Below the pieces are notes generated by a model, which was given only the letters and a program-made list of their open reading frames with translations, did not search any database and was not told the origin of the DNA. Below are positions 8,446-17,237 of a stretch of 64,000 nt of DNA, in pieces; position 1 is the stretch's first letter, and each line of letters begins with the position of its first letter. This DNA is from JABDQA01 sp963759125 (GTDB lineage Bacteria > Desulfobacterota > Desulfobulbia > Desulfobulbales > Desulfocapsaceae). The stretch lies in contig CAVWXN010000012.1 in the NCBI GenBank assembly GCA_963759125.1, positions 93,520 through 157,519 of the forward strand. Reading direction: 5' to 3'. The position numbers and the translations under genes are program-made.

Positions 8446-9952
8446 TCAGAAAATTTCCCCAGTCGGTGCGCTCCTTCATCTGGTCGAGCGTTTCTTCGGG
8501 CAGCAGAAGATCGTTTTGATAATCGACATCCCAGCCTCCGCCAAAGGCCTTATAGAGACTGATGGCATTGGTGGCAATTTTACCCTTGGTCTGGGCATAC
8601 TCATCCTGCCGCAGAGTCAGTGATCTGATCGAATCCAGGACACGCTGGTAATCGATCAGCCCCTCCTCGTACTGCAGCAATGAGAGATCCGTGGAACGCT
8701 GAGAGGTTTCTACACTGGCCTCGACGAAGTGTGCTTCTGCGAAAGAGTTTACCAGGCTTTTCATCGCATCTTCGACTTCCCTGGCGGCATTCAGCACCGT
8801 ATTCTGATAATTGAGAATGGTCTGCTGATAACGGGCATCCTGGATGCGCACCTCGTTTTTCAAGCGTCCGTAGTTGAACAGGTTCCACTTGAACGTGGGG
8901 CCGAAGGTATAGGAAAAACTGTTGGATTCGAAAATATCGGTAAGGCTGTTGTCGCCAATATCGCTTGCCGACCAGCCGATGGAGCCAAACAGCGAGAAAC
9001 TTGGGTAGAGTTCGGTTCGGGCCACCCCGATCTGGGCACTCTGGGCGGCGGCCCTCATTTCCGCCCGACGGACATCGGGGCGTCGCCTCAGCAGTTGGGC
9101 CGGCAGCACGGTGGCAACCTGGCTGGTCACTTCGGGAATCGGCCGGTCCGGTTCGAGCATGGCATCGATTTCTTCAGGCAACATCCCAACCAGTACCGCC
9201 AGACCATACTTGGCGCTGGCCAGCGCCGCTTCGAAATTGGGTATCGCCGCCCGAGTTGTCGACAGCAGGGTTTTGGCCTGCAGCACGTCGAGCTCGGTCA
9301 CCACGCCGGCCTCGAACTGCAGATTTACCAGATCCAGTGAATTCTGCTGCAGTTCTTCATTTTTTCTGGCCAGGGCGATGCGCTCCTGCAGTGTCCTGAT
9401 ATTTACATAGGTCCTTGCCACTTCCGCGGTCAGACTCACCAGAATATCTTCATAGTCGGCGATTGTGGCGAGAAGATTAGCGTCGGCCGATTCTATGGAG
9501 CGCCGGTATTTACCCCAGAAATCCATCTCCCAGTCCACATCGAAACCCAGTGAGGCGACGTTGTAATAGCGGTCGATGGTCACCTGGGTCTGCTCATCGC
9601 CGATGGTGAACAGATCGCCGTTCATCTCCTGCTTCTGCGGGTAGATTGTTCCCTGGACGAGGGCAAGCTGGGCCCGGGCTTCGAGAATACGCACCGCCGC
9701 GGTCTGCAGGTTGAGGTTCTGGGTGGAGAACAGCTTGATCAGCTTATCCAGGGTCGGATCGTTGAAGGTCGACCACCAGCCGATCGTTTCCTCCTCCGTG
9801 GGCTTGAGGAACAGATCATTGTCCTCCTCACTCCAGCTAACGGGTGATTTGCTGTCTGGGGTTTCAAAATCCGGACCAAGCATCGCGCAGCCGTTGAGCC
9901 ACAAGAGGGCTGCACCAAGTGCCAGGCAGTACCGCAGAGTATTTTGCATCAT
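8420..9952 (-). CDS. Outer-membrane efflux lipoprotein (TolC/OprM, NodT type)
   Basis: 510 residues, right for the family that forms the outer-membrane duct of tripartite efflux pumps. A lipoprotein signal ends in the lipobox LNGC with the acylated Cys at residue 22. The two long coiled-coil repeats are evident, with the RRPDVRRAE motif in the middle, typical of NodT/OprM proteins. It is the first gene of the operon that continues with the ion channel, the HlyD adaptor and DUF2955. A promoter is expected in 9953-10110, where an AT-rich segment on the - strand carries TATACT. Confidence 0.93.
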   Translation of the reverse strand: MMQNTLRYCLALGAALLWLNGCAMLGPDFETPDSKSPVSWSEEDNDLFLKPTEEETIGWWSTFNDPTLDKLIKLFSTQNLNLQTAAVRILEARAQLALVQGTIYPQKQEMNGDLFTIGDEQTQVTIDRYYNVASLGFDVDWEMDFWGKYRRSIESADANLLATIADYEDILVSLTAEVARTYVNIRTLQERIALARKNEELQQNSLDLVNLQFEAGVVTELDVLQAKTLLSTTRAAIPNFEAALASAKYGLAVLVGMLPEEIDAMLEPDRPIPEVTSQVATVLPAQLLRRRPDVRRAEMRAAAQSAQIGVARTELYPSFSLFGSIGWSASDIGDNSLTDIFESNSFSYTFGPTFKWNLFNYGRLKNEVRIQDARYQQTILNYQNTVLNAAREVEDAMKSLVNSFAEAHFVEASVETSQRSTDLSLLQYEEGLIDYQRVLDSIRSLTLRQDEYAQTKGKIATNAISLYKAFGGGWDVDYQNDLLLPEETLDQMKERTDWGNFLNVDEDNDK

Positions 9953-10317
9953 AAGGGCTCCCGTCTATTTATTGATTAACATTGTCATCCTGCAGTTTGT
10001 CCGGCTTGGCCGACGCCGCAATCTTGTTTTTTGACTCTTGATGTTCGCCTTCCCTGACACCCACCAAATAGTTTCCGGCCTGAAGGGTTCTAAGATTGTA
10101 GTATAACTATTGATTGTTTTCGATAAACCAGATCGACACCCCTGTCAAGAGATCCCTCCGGAACGATGCGGGCCCGACTGACCCAAGAAGCGGTCCTGTC
10201 GAGAATTTATCCGCCCAGCTGTGGAGTTGTCGACCGCAGTGCGTGAGCCGGCGGAGCGGCCTTTTTCCTGGACCGCCGATCAAACGTCCACTATACACTG
10301 TTTCTGTCGAGAAAAAG
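9953..10317. other. Intergenic region upstream of the efflux operon
   Basis: No convincing gene on either strand. The segment near 10085-10135 is AT-rich and on the - strand carries TATACT (10100-10105), a possible -10 box for the efflux operon, without a clear -35 box. The remaining part near 10140-10300 is GC-rich with short open frames that look random. Confidence 0.4.
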
Positions 10318-11194
10318 TCAGGTTTTAGCCTTTTTATTGGTCAGGTAGACGCCTGACATCAGAATGATGCCTCCCACCAGCACAGAGAAGTTTATTGTTT
10401 CACCCAGAAATATCCAGGCCAGCAGTATCGAAAACAAAGGAACCAGATTGATGAAGACGCTCGATCGGGCCGAACCGATCACTCTGATTGCCTGGTAGTA
10501 GAGCGAGAATCCCGCTGCCGTTCCGAGAATACCGAGAAATAGAAGACTGAGCCAGTCAGCAGTTGTATAGGTGTGAATTTCTAGCGGTGCCTGACCCACG
10601 AGCGTTGCCGGAAACAGCATCAGTGCACCGAACAGCGCTGAATAGAAGACTGCAGAGAGCGGTGACATCGATTTCAAAACGTTCCTGCCAATCAACGAGT
10701 AAGCAGGCCCAGGAAATGACACAGCCGAGGATGGCAATCTCTCCCCAGCCGAAGCCTCCGGAAATTAGCACTGCCGGATTGCCGTTGCTGATAACCAGAA
10801 AGGCACCGAAGAGAGAAATCAGCAGGCCGGCACACTGCACCAGTGAAAGCCGTTCGCCAAACCATAACACGGCCCCGACGGTAATGGCCACCGGGTTGAG
10901 GGCGATGATCAGAGAAGCCCTGCCGGCTTCGATATACTTCAGCCCGTTGAAAAAACAAATGTTGTAGCAGAAAACACCGGTAAACCCGAGCAGCAGCAGA
11001 CTGGTGAGCTGATCTCTGGGCGGCAGCCTCAGCCTGCCATCGATCAGCCGGGTCAACACGGCCAGGGTGGCAGCCGCCAGCACAAACCTCATGAAGGCGG
11101 CGTCGGCCGGCGCTACCGAATCGGCGAGAATCCGCCCGGCGATAAAGGTGCCGCCCCAAAACAGCATGGTAAGTATCAGAGTCAGGTAAATCAC
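10318..11194 (-). pseudogene. EamA/DMT-family metabolite transporter split by one frameshift
   Basis: Two overlapping frames together give one ordinary ten-TM EamA (drug/metabolite transporter) protein of about 290 residues. The N-terminal half starts at 11194 (MIYLTLILTMLFWGG) and the C-terminal half ends at 10318. The join lies at about 10700-10705: the first frame reads SWAC and the second continues YSLIGRNVLKSMSPL, exactly as in intact relatives. One extra T in TGCTTAC accounts for it. The break may be a true inactivating mutation or a sequence error. No operon partner; the substrate is unknown. Confidence 0.8.
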
Positions 11195-11221
11195 AATTAA
11201 GGTAAAAAGCGGTACTCTTAT

Positions 11222-11350
11222 TTATGGTTGGGTCAGCATCTTTGCCACCAGTTCTTTCATCACTGTGGCGGCCACCATTGCCGTCATGTTGTGGATGTCC
11301 CGACAGGGATTGTACTCGACGATATCCGCACCTGCGGGTGTCCCTTGAAC
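11222..11350 (-). pseudogene. C-terminal remnant of an agmatinase/ureohydrolase gene
   Basis: The - strand reads GADIVEYNPCRDIHNMTAMV followed by AATVMKELVAKML and a stop at 11222. This matches the C-terminal end of agmatinase-type ureohydrolases, which hydrolyse guanidino compounds to urea. Only about 40 residues remain; the catalytic metal-binding motifs lie in the lost part. The remnant sits directly between the EamA pseudogene and the hydrolase stop at 11379, so an older gene was apparently cut away here. Confidence 0.7.
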
Positions 11351-11378
11351 ATTCTTAATCACCTGTGTTTTCTGCCTA

Positions 11379-12146
11379 TCAGCAAATCCGGCTGATGAAC
11401 TCGCGCAGGCGCGGCAGCACCAACTCAGGGCACTGGTGATGCGGCCTGTGACCGCAGCCGGGTATGAAGGCTGGGGCTACCTGTCCCGACACCTGTGAAC
11501 AGATGGACTCGACCTGTTCGATCGTGCCGTATTCGTCGTCTTGGCCTTGTATGGCTAAAACCGGGCAGCTCACAGCCGGCAGCAGGGCCTCAATATTCCA
11601 GGTGCGAAACCCGTCGCTGAGCCAGGTTGCCGACCACCCCTTGAAGACGGCATGAGTTCTCGTACCGTGATATTTTGTCAAGCCTTTTGGACCGTACCGC
11701 TCATATTGCCGATCTGCAGCTTTGATCCCCCGGATCGTCTTCTCCTCGACCAGGACGTGAGCCGCCTCGGAGACGATTCCTCTGAGCAGGGGCCGCTCCC
11801 CCGCCCCGTAAATGAGTGCTATGCTCGCACCGTCGGAATGACCGATCAGAATATGGTCCTTATTGGGAATCAGTTTTTGCACCAGTGCTGCCAATTCCCT
11901 GCAGGCATAGTCGTGCACGTAATTGATAGTGCGCTCTCGGGACAGAGGTGAGGATCCGCCAAAGCCCTGGCGATCGTAGAGCAGACCCGAGCACCCGGTC
12001 AAGCGGCATAACTCAGCTGGAAAATCTTTCCACATCTCGATACACCCCAGTCCCTCGTGCAGAAAGACCAGTACCGGCTTTTCAGTATCACCCTCAATCC
12101 GCATAAACCGGATTCTGGCATCATCTATGGTGGTGTACTCGGTCAC
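11379..12146 (-). CDS. Alpha/beta hydrolase
   Basis: 255 residues with the alpha/beta-hydrolase fold. The oxyanion strand is VLVFLHEGLGC near residue 25. The nucleophile elbow GHSDGA puts the catalytic serine at 104. The acid is probably in GQDDEYGT and the histidine in PGCGHRPHH near the end. Such proteins hydrolyse esters, lactones or amides; the substrate is not apparent. The gene stands alone on the - strand, divergent from the dehydratase gene at 12399 and downstream-adjacent to an agmatinase scrap. No signal peptide, so cytoplasmic. Confidence 0.85.
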   Translation of the reverse strand: MTEYTTIDDARIRFMRIEGDTEKPVLVFLHEGLGCIEMWKDFPAELCRLTGCSGLLYDRQGFGGSSPLSRERTINYVHDYACRELAALVQKLIPNKDHILIGHSDGASIALIYGAGERPLLRGIVSEAAHVLVEEKTIRGIKAADRQYERYGPKGLTKYHGTRTHAVFKGWSATWLSDGFRTWNIEALLPAVSCPVLAIQGQDDEYGTIEQVESICSQVSGQVAPAFIPGCGHRPHHQCPELVLPRLREFISRIC

Positions 12147-12294
12147 TTCAAATTCTCATGGGTCTCGTCAATGATCTGAGTTGTAACAAGAGAGTTTTAA
12201 ATTAACTGCCGGATGCTGTGCGCCGAGGCAGACAGGCACCGATTTATGGTGATAGCATCTTTAGTCGATATTTTTAAGAACTATTGAGTTTGCC

Positions 12295-12334
12295 AGTGGT
12301 ATCCCATGTTTATTTTTTTCTCACAAGTGGTATC
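12295..12334. promoter_or_regulatory. Direct repeat AGTGGTATC, possible regulator site
   Basis: AGTGGTATC occurs at 12295-12303 and again at 12326-12334, 31 bp apart, close to three helical turns, about 65-100 bp upstream of the dehydratase start. This spacing suits two regulator molecules on the same DNA face. The likely candidate is the FadR-type regulator encoded at 14201, but that is inference. Confidence 0.35.
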
Positions 12335-12398
12335 GTTTGTTGCCAGACAACGCAATCATTTAAAACAAGAGCAATCATATAAAACAAGGACCGGATCA

Positions 12399-14045
12399 AT
12401 GAAAATAAAGAGCTTCCTGCAGATCGACAGCCATGACAATCTAATCGTGGCGCTTCAGACCCTCAAGCAAGGAACCGTTCTGGAAGTTGGTAAGCAGATG
12501 GTTGAACTGCAGCACGATATACCTGCCAAGCACAAGTTCGCCCTTGAAGATCTCGATACTGGCGCCACTGCTGTGATGTATGGGGTGATCGTCGGCCGCG
12601 CCAACCAGCCTATTCGATCCGGCGAGCTGATTACCACCGCCAATCTTGAACATGCGACCACCGAGTTCAAAGAAAACCCCGTGCCTTTCCAGTGGCAGCC
12701 ACCCCAGCCCTACCAGGGCTCACCAACTGAATTCATGGGGATTCGGCGGCCGGACGGCAAGGTCGGTACGGCGAACTACTGGATTTTCGTACCCCTGGTG
12801 TTCTGTTCCAACCAGGAGCTCTACGAACTCAAGAAAGTGCTGCCGCCGGCCCTTGGCTATGGATCCTCCTCACGCTACGTGCATTTCACCGATCAGTTGG
12901 TCACCCAGATAAAGACCAAAGGAGCGCCGGTTGATCCGGTCATTTCCCTTGATTCTTTTGATAAGCAGCCGGAACGCCTTTTTCCAAACGTTGACGGGCT
13001 CAGGTTCCTGACCCACCACATGGGCTGCGGTTCCACCCCTGACGAGGCCGAAGAGCTGGTAGCACTGCTGGCCAACTACATCACCCACCCCAACGTCGCC
13101 GGGGCGACCGTCGTCAGCCTGGGCTGTCAGAAGGCGGAAGTCAAGGCCCTGCAGGCGGAGATCGCCAGAAAGGACCCGGGGTCGACCAAACCAGTCTTCT
13201 ACTATGACCGCCAGTCCTGGAACGAGCCGGTAGACATGCTCGAAGCCATCATCCGTCAGACCCTTGTCTCGCTGCAGCAGGCCAACGAGGTCGGCAGGCA
13301 GCCGGTGCCCGTGTCAGAACTGGTCATTGGGGTGGAGTGCGGCGGCTCAGACGGGTTTTCGGGCATCTCTGCCAACCCGGTGATCGGGCGGGCCATGGAT
13401 CATGTGGTCGGCAAGGGCGGCAGTACGATTCTGGCCGAGTTTCCCGAACTCTGCGGCGTCGAGAACGAGCTTGTCTCCCGCTGCGCTGCCCCTGAACTCG
13501 GCAGCCGTTTTCTGGAGCTCATGAGAAGCTACAGGAAGAGAGTGCAGGCGGTCGGTTTCGATTTCGATCAGAACCCGTCTCCGGGCAATATAAGAGATGG
13601 CTTGATCACTGATGCGATGAAGTCCGCCGGGGCAGCCAAAAAGGGCGGCACCTCGCCGGTGGTGGACGTGCTGGATTATCCCGAGCATGCCCAGAAAAGG
13701 GGCCTCAATCTGCTCTGCACCCCAGGTGGAGATGTAGAGTCTACCACTGCTCTGGCGGGGGCCGGCGCCAATCTGATCATCTTCTCCACCGGTCTTGGCA
13801 CGCCGACCGGCAACCCGGTCGTACCGGTCCTCAAAATTTCCTCTAATTCAGCTATGGCCCGCCGGCTCGAGTACATGATAGATCTTGACACCGGGCCGAT
13901 AATCACTGGTGAAAAGACGCTCGATGAGCTTGGCGCCGAGTTGGAAAAACTCTGTGTGGAGACGGCCAGCGGCAGCTACCGGGCCAAGGCGGTGCGGCTC
14001 GATCAGGAGGATTTTATCCCCTGGAAGCGGGGCTTTTCCCTCTAA
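12399..14045 (+). CDS. UxaA-family dehydratase (altronate/galactarate dehydratase type)
   Basis: 548 residues. UxaA-family enzymes remove water from sugar acids to give 2-keto-3-deoxy sugar acids and depend on iron. The N-terminal part (about residues 1-100) resembles the small SAF-type domain; the large C-terminal domain carries THHMGCGST, GVECGGSDGFSGISANP and CTPGGDVESTTALAGAGANL. The frame extends 31 codons upstream, but ATG 12399 follows AAGGA and begins the expected domain. Altronate and galactarate would both be plausible substrates. The 2-keto-3-deoxy product could feed the KDG-kinase-like protein (23592) or the DapA-like aldolase (17238) in the same island. Confidence 0.88.
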   Translation: MKIKSFLQIDSHDNLIVALQTLKQGTVLEVGKQMVELQHDIPAKHKFALEDLDTGATAVMYGVIVGRANQPIRSGELITTANLEHATTEFKENPVPFQWQPPQPYQGSPTEFMGIRRPDGKVGTANYWIFVPLVFCSNQELYELKKVLPPALGYGSSSRYVHFTDQLVTQIKTKGAPVDPVISLDSFDKQPERLFPNVDGLRFLTHHMGCGSTPDEAEELVALLANYITHPNVAGATVVSLGCQKAEVKALQAEIARKDPGSTKPVFYYDRQSWNEPVDMLEAIIRQTLVSLQQANEVGRQPVPVSELVIGVECGGSDGFSGISANPVIGRAMDHVVGKGGSTILAEFPELCGVENELVSRCAAPELGSRFLELMRSYRKRVQAVGFDFDQNPSPGNIRDGLITDAMKSAGAAKKGGTSPVVDVLDYPEHAQKRGLNLLCTPGGDVESTTALAGAGANLIIFSTGLGTPTGNPVVPVLKISSNSAMARRLEYMIDLDTGPIITGEKTLDELGAELEKLCVETASGSYRAKAVRLDQEDFIPWKRGFSL

Positions 14046-14143
14046 TCGTTTCAAGGGGCTGCAACCCGCTTTTCTGTGCGGCCTTACTCTGCCTGATCGG
14101 TGCAGGTGAGTGCCGGAGATGGAGGAATAAATAGGCTTGATCT

Positions 14144-14166
14144 AATCATACGATGATAGTATGATT
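14144..14166. promoter_or_regulatory. Perfect inverted repeat, candidate operator of the FadR-type regulator
   Basis: Arms AATCATAC (14144-14151) and GTATGATT (14159-14166) are perfectly complementary around a 7-bp centre, 35 bp upstream of the regulator's ATG. Its size and location are as expected for an autoregulatory site of a GntR/FadR dimer. Confidence 0.6.
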
Positions 14167-14200
14167 CCGGGGCGTCTCAGATCAACAGAACGGATCAGCT

Positions 14201-14911
14201 ATGCCTCTACTCAGCAATGAACGCTTGTCCATAACGGTGGCGGATGACCTCCAGCGGAAGATCATCAGCAATAAGCTCGAAGTAGGGGACCAGCTGCCCA
14301 CCGAACCCAAACTCATGGAAGAATACGGCGTCAGCCGTACGGTGATACGCGAGGCCGCCGCCTGTCTGGTCAGCCGCGGGGTGGTCGATGTGCGTCCCCG
14401 TCGGGGCATGACCGTTCGCGCACCGGATGGAAAAGGTCTGGCCGAATCGCTCATTGCCCAGCTCCAGATGAGCAAGGTCTCACTGCCCCAGCTCCTCCAG
14501 GTACGTACGGTCCTTGAGACTGCCATAGTAAAATTGGCCGCAGAGCAGCGAAGCGCTGAAGATCTGGAGAGACTCCGCCACAACCTCAAGCTCATGAAGG
14601 CTGACGATCTCGATCGACACCAGGCCATAAAGATCGACCTCGAGTTTCATGATCTGCTGGCCGCGGCCACCCACAACCCCTTTTTTACCCTGGTCAGCCG
14701 CCCGATTACCGAACTGCTCTATTCGATTTATATAAACAAATCCGGCTATATGTCGTTTCGGTCGCAGACCTCGTCGGAACACACATCAATAGTCGATGCC
14801 ATAGAAGGAAAAGACGCTGAAGGCGCCGCTGCATCAATGCAGAAGCATCTTGACAGGGTCGGAACAACCGTTGAACAGCTGCTCGCAGAAAATGACGGGG
14901 AGACAGGCTGA
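14201..14911 (+). CDS. GntR-type transcriptional regulator, FadR subfamily (FCD domain)
   Basis: 236 residues. The winged helix-turn-helix occupies about residues 8-75 with QLPTEPKLMEEYGVSRTVIR; the FCD effector-binding domain follows from about 90, with conserved acidic and histidine residues (DLEFHDLL, SEHTSIVDAI, MQKHLDRV) that usually bind a metal and a carboxylate ligand. Regulators of this subfamily commonly sense sugar acids or organic acids. It lies between the dehydratase and the ferredoxin/AOR genes, and a perfect inverted repeat sits 35 bp upstream of its start, so it probably controls this island and itself. Confidence 0.93.
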   Translation: MPLLSNERLSITVADDLQRKIISNKLEVGDQLPTEPKLMEEYGVSRTVIREAAACLVSRGVVDVRPRRGMTVRAPDGKGLAESLIAQLQMSKVSLPQLLQVRTVLETAIVKLAAEQRSAEDLERLRHNLKLMKADDLDRHQAIKIDLEFHDLLAAATHNPFFTLVSRPITELLYSIYINKSGYMSFRSQTSSEHTSIVDAIEGKDAEGAAASMQKHLDRVGTTVEQLLAENDGETG

Positions 14912-14986
14912 GCCCTCTCTGGTGTGGGATAACTACCCGAACAGGGCTGAGCGACCTCATCAAACTCTAAACAAAGAGAAAGAACC

Positions 14987-15373
14987 ATGTTCAAAATCAA
15001 AAAGAGCGACTGCACTCACTGCAGGTTGTGCATGCTGGCCTGCACCGCCGCCCATGAACCGGGCCTTCAGAGTGTCAAACAGGCAAGGATTCACATCGAG
15101 GATGACTGGCCGGAGGTAGGGGGGATTGAAGTCTGCATGGCCTGTAAGGAACAACTCTGCATCATGACCTGTCCGGAAGATGCGCTGTCCTGGAACGGCC
15201 ATGTCGTTCTGGATCAGGATCGGTGTATCAAGTGTCATGAATGCGTGGATGCCTGCCCCTATAGAGGAGTTATGATTCATCCTTCGTCGAATTATCCGTT
15301 GTACTGCGATACCTGCGAAGGGCAGTTTTCATGTGTAAACGTCTGTCCCACCGGGGCAATAAAAAGGAGATAA
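14987..15373 (+). CDS. Four-cluster [4Fe-4S] ferredoxin, partner of AOR
   Basis: 128 residues carrying four cysteine groups: CTHCRLCMLAC, CMACKEQLCIMTCP, CIKCHECVDACP and CDTCEGQFSCVNVCP, the pattern of electron-transfer subunits of molybdopterin enzymes. It ends 6 bp before the AOR gene, so it is the expected redox partner that carries electrons from or to the tungsten/molybdenum enzyme. No signal peptide, so cytoplasmic. Confidence 0.93.
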   Translation: MFKIKKSDCTHCRLCMLACTAAHEPGLQSVKQARIHIEDDWPEVGGIEVCMACKEQLCIMTCPEDALSWNGHVVLDQDRCIKCHECVDACPYRGVMIHPSSNYPLYCDTCEGQFSCVNVCPTGAIKRR

Positions 15374-15379
15374 CCGGCC

Positions 15380-17203
15380 ATGTGGAAAGGATACGCAGGG
15401 AACATCCTCGAGGTCGATCTGGGGTCGGGGAAAATTGATCGGGTTGCATTGGACAGGGACATTGTCGAAAAATATATCGGCGGCAAGGGCTTTGGCATTC
15501 ATACCTTGTTTCACCGGCTGCCGGCCGGTGCCGAGCCGCTCTCAGCCGAGAATATACTGGTCTTCGCCACCGGGCCGCTGACCGGCTCGGCAGCACCGGC
15601 AAGCGGCCGGCTGGAGTTATGCACCAAAAGCCCGGCCACCGGTCTCTGGCTCGATTCCAACGCCGGCGGCAGTTTTGGGCCGGAACTCAAATATGCGGGT
15701 TACGACGCCTTGATAATCACCGGCGCCGCCAAGGCTCCGGTAGTTCTGCTGATCGAGGATGAGGAAGTAGCCATCATCGATGCTGACGATTACTGGGGGC
15801 TCGATACCATCACCACCCACAAAAAACTTAAAGAGCACTATTCGACGGATCACCGGATTGCCTGTATCGGCCAGAATGGTGAGCTCCTGTCGCCCCTGGC
15901 AAATGTCCAGACTGAATACCGCTCCTTCGGCCGCGGCGGGGCCGGGGCGGTGATGGGTTCGAAAAATCTCAAAGCTGTGGTTGTCAACGGCTCAGGCGGT
16001 CTGAAAACCGCCGACAGCGGTGAGTTCTCCCGGATGGTCAGGGAATCGGTCAACGAACTGGCCAACTCTCCCGATACCGGGGCCGCCAAACCTGAGTTCG
16101 GCACCAACGTCATCCTCTCTCTGATGGATCATACCGGGATTCACCCGACTATGAATTTTCATCGATCGACCCTGGATGAGCGTCCCATCGATGAGCATGA
16201 TGTCCGCAAATTCTATAAACGAAACCGGGCCTGTTTTTCCTGCACCATCCGCTGCTCCAAGGTGGCACGGGTAGAGGAAGGACCTTTCCAGGGGGCCTAT
16301 ACGGAAGGGCCCGAGTACGAGACCGTCTGGTCGTTTGGCTCCCACTGCGGCAACACAGATGTAGCTTCGATCATCGAGGCCGAACATCTCTGCGACGCCT
16401 ACGGTATGGACGCTATTTCGGTGGGCAATGTGGTCGGTTTTCTGATCGACTGTTTCGAAAAAGGACTGCTGACCACCGATGACACCCAGGGCCTTGAGCT
16501 GCGCTGGGGCAATAGCGAGGCAATCGTTGCTGCAACAAAGCTTATCGGACTGCGCCAGGGTCCCGGCGAAGCCTGGTCAAAAGGGGTCGCCTACCTCGAA
16601 AACAATATTGCTGGTGCCCATGGTCTCGGCGCCCAGGTCAAGGGGCTTGAGCTGCCGGCCTACGATCCGCGGGCTTCGAAGGGCATGGCCCTGGCCTACG
16701 CCACCAGTGACAGGGGTGGCTGCCATCTGCGCTCCTGGCCGATCGGAGAGGAGATCATGAATATGACCAACCCGCTTGGCCTGCATACCACCGAATTCAA
16801 GCCTGAGGTGGTGAAGAGCCAGCAGGATCTCTTCTGCCTGGTAAACTGCAGCGGACTCTGTCTTTTTGCCGCCTTCACCCTGACCCTTGAGCAGATTGCT
16901 CCGCTGTTTTCCTCTTTGACGGGTATTGACTCTCTGGGGAATGCCGAAAAGCTGCTGGAGGTCGGGGAACGGGTCAACAACCTGGTCCGGCTTTTCAACC
17001 TGCGCGAAGGCTTGACGGCCGAGCAGGATACCCTGCCGGCCCGCTTTACTGCCGAGCCGCTGCCGGATGGGCCGCGCTGTGGGGCAACCGTCGATGTCAG
17101 CGGGATGGTGCAGACCTACTATAAACTGCGCGGCTGGACCGAAGACGGAAAACCGACCAGGGAACTGCTCGACCGACTCGAAATAGCAGCCGAATCAAAC
17201 TAA
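15380..17203 (+). CDS. Aldehyde:ferredoxin oxidoreductase family protein (tungstopterin enzyme)
   Basis: 607 residues, the usual AOR length. AORs oxidise aldehydes to acids at a tungsten bis-pterin centre with ferredoxin as acceptor. The N-terminal domain begins MWKGYAGNILEVDL with KYIGGKGFG; the Fe-S cysteines are in CFSCTIRC (near residue 290) and the distant CLVNCSGLC region near 476-486. Pterin-binding motifs include GRGGAGAVMGSKNLKA near 180. Paralogues in sugar-acid clusters may act on semialdehydes or as specialised dehydrogenases. It is followed 34 bp later by the DapA-like gene, suggesting that the aldehyde made by aldol cleavage is its substrate; this is inference. Confidence 0.93.
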   Translation: MWKGYAGNILEVDLGSGKIDRVALDRDIVEKYIGGKGFGIHTLFHRLPAGAEPLSAENILVFATGPLTGSAAPASGRLELCTKSPATGLWLDSNAGGSFGPELKYAGYDALIITGAAKAPVVLLIEDEEVAIIDADDYWGLDTITTHKKLKEHYSTDHRIACIGQNGELLSPLANVQTEYRSFGRGGAGAVMGSKNLKAVVVNGSGGLKTADSGEFSRMVRESVNELANSPDTGAAKPEFGTNVILSLMDHTGIHPTMNFHRSTLDERPIDEHDVRKFYKRNRACFSCTIRCSKVARVEEGPFQGAYTEGPEYETVWSFGSHCGNTDVASIIEAEHLCDAYGMDAISVGNVVGFLIDCFEKGLLTTDDTQGLELRWGNSEAIVAATKLIGLRQGPGEAWSKGVAYLENNIAGAHGLGAQVKGLELPAYDPRASKGMALAYATSDRGGCHLRSWPIGEEIMNMTNPLGLHTTEFKPEVVKSQQDLFCLVNCSGLCLFAAFTLTLEQIAPLFSSLTGIDSLGNAEKLLEVGERVNNLVRLFNLREGLTAEQDTLPARFTAEPLPDGPRCGATVDVSGMVQTYYKLRGWTEDGKPTRELLDRLEIAAESN

Positions 17204-17237
17204 TTCAGATTATCCACAATAGAGGAGACAAGCCAAA

